From contig NZ_LOIC01000094.1 in NCBI RefSeq assembly GCF_001684335.1, positions 1-64,000 of the forward strand: DNA of 64,000 nt. Reading direction: 5' to 3'. How positions within the stretch are numbered: position 1 is the stretch's first letter; the number at the start of each line of letters is the position of its first letter. The translations under genes and the position numbers were made by a program. The DNA comes from Photorhabdus namnaonensis (GTDB lineage: Bacteria > Pseudomonadota > Gammaproteobacteria > Enterobacterales > Enterobacteriaceae). Under the pieces are notes generated by a model. That model saw nothing but the letters and a program-made list of their open reading frames with translations, searched no databases and was not told where the DNA came from. Below, in pieces: positions 61,837 through 64,000 of this stretch.

Positions 61837-64000
61837 TGCATAAACATTTTGTTCGCATGATTACTGTGATGTTCCTGTTCTTTTGGGGAACAGTAAGTTA
61901 TGCGCAAACATCACAGTGGCAGCGACTGCAAGAGACAATTTATAAAAGCGAAAATGATCATCGTCAGTATCAGGGAGTCAGATTGGCAAATAATATGACG
62001 GTCTTGCTGGTATCTGATGAGAAGGCAACCAAATCTCTGGCAGCGGTAGCAATTCCGGTTGGTAGTATGGAAAACCCTGACAGCCAGCTTGGGCTTGCAC
62101 ATTATCTGGAACATATGGTTCTGATGGGATCTGAACGTTACCCACAGTCAGGTGATTTATCTGAATTTTTGCAAAAGCATGGTGGTAGCTATAATGCCAG
62201 CACAGCTTCTTACCGCACGGCTTTTTACCTTGAAGTGGAAAATGAGGCGTTGGCTCAGGCTACAGATCGTCTGGCTGACGCACTGGCTGAGCCGTTACTT
62301 AATCCAGTGAATGCAGATCGGGAGCGAAACGCCGTGAATGCAGAGCTGACAATGGCGCGTTCTCGTGATGGGATGCGGGTGGCTCAAATACGAGCGGAAA
62401 CCCTGAATCCTAAGCATCCTAATGCCCGTTTTTCCGGTGGTAATCTAGAAACATTGAAAGATAAACCGGGGAGTCAATTACAGACAGAACTGGTGAATTT
62501 CTACCAGCGTTATTATTCGGCTAATCTGATGAAAGGCGTCATTTACGGTAACCAGCCTATCGATAAACTGACTCAAATTGCTGTTGATACTTTTGGTCGG
62601 ATACCTGACAGAGAAGCAAGCGTGCCGCCGATTACTGTTCCGGCGGTAACGGAAAAAGAGCAAGGGATTATCATCCATTATGTTCCTGCCCAACCGCAAA
62701 AGGCATTGCAATTGGAATTCAGTATTGACAACAACAGCGCTGATTTCCGCAGTAAAACTGATGAATATCTCGGTTATATGATTGGCAACCGCAGCCTGAA
62801 TACATTGTCAGATTGGCTACAAACTCAAGGGCTAGCGGAAAGTATCAGTGCCGGTGCGGAACCTATGGTTGATCGCAACAAAGGTATCTTTTTTATTTAT
62901 GTGACGTTGACAGATAAAGGGCTTGCGCAACGGGATCAGGTTATTGCGGCCATTTTTGCTTATATTAATTTGTTAAAACAAAAAGGCATCCAGAAAAGTT
63001 ATTTTGATGAGATCGCGAAGGTTTTGAATCTGTCTTTCCGATATGGCTCCATTGTTCGTGATATGCATTATATCGAATGGTTATCGGATGCTATGTTGCG
63101 AGTTCCTGTTTCCAATGTACTTAACGCCGGTTATTTAGCTGATAATTATGATCCGGAAGCAATTGCCAACCGGCTTGCTGAGTTGACGCCTGAAAATGCG
63201 CGTATCTGGTATATCAGCCCAAAAGAGCCGCATAATAAACAGGCTTATTTTGTTCAGGCGCCTTATCAGGTTGATCGAATCACATCACAGCAACGAATGG
63301 AATGGCAACGGTTAGAGGCGCGGATGAACTTTTCTTTGCCTGCGCCGAATCCTTATGTTCCTGACGATTTGAAGCTGATAAAAGCGGATAAGAGTCAAAA
63401 ACATCCAGAAATGATCCTTGAACAGCAAAATGTCCGCTTGCTCTATATGCCGAGCCAATATTTTGCTGATGAGCCTAAAGCCAGTATTACGCTTGATTTA
63501 CGTAATGCGAACAGTTTGGATAGTGCCCGTGAGCAGGTCACTTCTTCTTTGCTTGATTATTTGGCGGATATTTCCCTTGACCAGCTTGGTTATCAGGCTT
63601 CTGTTGCTGGAATGAATATTTCTACTAATTCATCACAGGGACTACAACTGGAGGTAAGTGGTTACACTCAAAATTTGCCAGCGCTTTTAACCTCTTTAAT
63701 CAGTAATTACATGGCGTTCACCCCAACGGATGATCAACTGGCACAAGCTAAGTCTTGGTATCGTGAGCAGATAGCGGTTTCTAATAACGCTAAAGCTTAT
63801 GACATGGCTATGCAGCCGTTGAAGCGCCTTTCTGTGGTGCCTTACATTGAACAGTCCACTCGTTTAAAAGCGCTGGAGACTATCACGGTTCAGGATATTG
63901 TTACGTATCGCCATGAAATGATAAAAAATTCCGCTCTGCAAATGATGATCATGGGGAACTTGACCGAACAGCAGAGCAAAGTGATTGCTGAATCCGCCCA
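61836..64000 (+). CDS. ptrA: Protease III (pitrilysin), truncated by window end
   Basis: Periplasmic M16 zinc protease that degrades small peptides such as insulin. Signal peptide of about 23 residues (HKHFVRMITVMFLFFWGTVS, then YAQ). Inverted zinc motif HYLEH at residues 89-93 in GLAHYLEHMVLMGSERYP, with the distal Glu in NAVNAELTMARSRDG near 170. 721 codons lie in the window with no stop. E. coli PtrA has 962. Lies between recC and, in E. coli, recB. Although embedded in the recombination operon, it has no known role in recombination. A TAATG overlap couples it to recC, and AGGGAG is 12 bases before the ATG. Confidence 0.97.
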   Translation, partial: MHKHFVRMITVMFLFFWGTVSYAQTSQWQRLQETIYKSENDHRQYQGVRLANNMTVLLVSDEKATKSLAAVAIPVGSMENPDSQLGLAHYLEHMVLMGSERYPQSGDLSEFLQKHGGSYNASTASYRTAFYLEVENEALAQATDRLADALAEPLLNPVNADRERNAVNAELTMARSRDGMRVAQIRAETLNPKHPNARFSGGNLETLKDKPGSQLQTELVNFYQRYYSANLMKGVIYGNQPIDKLTQIAVDTFGRIPDREASVPPITVPAVTEKEQGIIIHYVPAQPQKALQLEFSIDNNSADFRSKTDEYLGYMIGNRSLNTLSDWLQTQGLAESISAGAEPMVDRNKGIFFIYVTLTDKGLAQRDQVIAAIFAYINLLKQKGIQKSYFDEIAKVLNLSFRYGSIVRDMHYIEWLSDAMLRVPVSNVLNAGYLADNYDPEAIANRLAELTPENARIWYISPKEPHNKQAYFVQAPYQVDRITSQQRMEWQRLEARMNFSLPAPNPYVPDDLKLIKADKSQKHPEMILEQQNVRLLYMPSQYFADEPKASITLDLRNANSLDSAREQVTSSLLDYLADISLDQLGYQASVAGMNISTNSSQGLQLEVSGYTQNLPALLTSLISNYMAFTPTDDQLAQAKSWYREQIAVSNNAKAYDMAMQPLKRLSVVPYIEQSTRLKALETITVQDIVTYRHEMIKNSALQMMIMGNLTEQQSKVIAESA

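Overview
The window looks like chromosomal DNA of a moderately AT-rich enterobacterium of the Morganellaceae, most likely Photorhabdus (Xenorhabdus is the alternative). That placement is inference from E. coli-like gene order, protein similarity as I recall it and base composition; no search was run. About 45 housekeeping genes keep E. coli order in two blocks. Block 1 (about 0.6-45 kb) matches the E. coli 0-1.4 min region: talB-mog, satP, dnaK-dnaJ, nhaA-nhaR, rpsT, ribF-ileS-lspA-fkpB-ispH, dapB, carAB, folA, apaH-apaG-rsmA-pdxA-surA-lptD, djlA, rluA, rapA, polB, thiBPQ. Block 2 (50-64 kb) matches the E. coli 63-64 min region: rppH-ptsP-lgt-thyA, ppdA-ppdB-ygdB-ppdC-recC-ptrA. They join between thiB and rppH, which is a rearrangement point relative to E. 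coli.

Accessory DNA sits in a few gaps. (1) Positions 1-627: AT-rich, with gene scraps. (2) Between mog and satP: a methyltransferase, an AT-rich orphan, a secreted AroQ-gamma chorismate mutase, and a galactose module made of a Vibrio-type Na+/galactose symporter divergent from galT-galK-galM, without galE. (3) Between polB and thiQ: a decayed orphan hcp (type VI secretion tube protein) and remnants of a downstream gene. (4) Between thyA and ppdA: an apparently intact Phd/RelE-type toxin-antitoxin pair and a dead higBA toxin-antitoxin locus.

The most interesting observation is that hcp (gap 3) and higA (gap 4), almost 10 kb apart, are each split by a copy of the same non-coding element of about 100 bp (45883-45983 and 55700-55809). 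Each copy has imperfect terminal inverted repeats starting AATAA and is flanked by a TA dinucleotide present once in the reconstructed empty site. This is the signature of a MITE mobilised by an IS630/Tc1-mariner type transposase. The two copies are inverted relative to each other and share an identical 26-base core. Removing each element and one TA restores the expected higA reading frame exactly, and the hcp frame apart from one extra C in a C-tract.

Regulatory features visible in the sequence are a sigma-32 promoter before dnaK, a P1 promoter and tandem ARG boxes before carA, a TPP riboswitch with its promoter before thiB, a GalR-like operator before galT, a palindrome before the toxin-antitoxin pair, and several intrinsic terminators. 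Two short genes not usually called are supported by start sites and composition: a 58-codon membrane protein after dnaJ and a 30-codon hydrophobic protein after djlA. Several database starts should be shifted, as noted per gene (talB, mog, sglT, galT, carA, ispH, the LysE-type exporter, apaH, pdxA, thiQ, thiP, ptsP, ppdC, recC).
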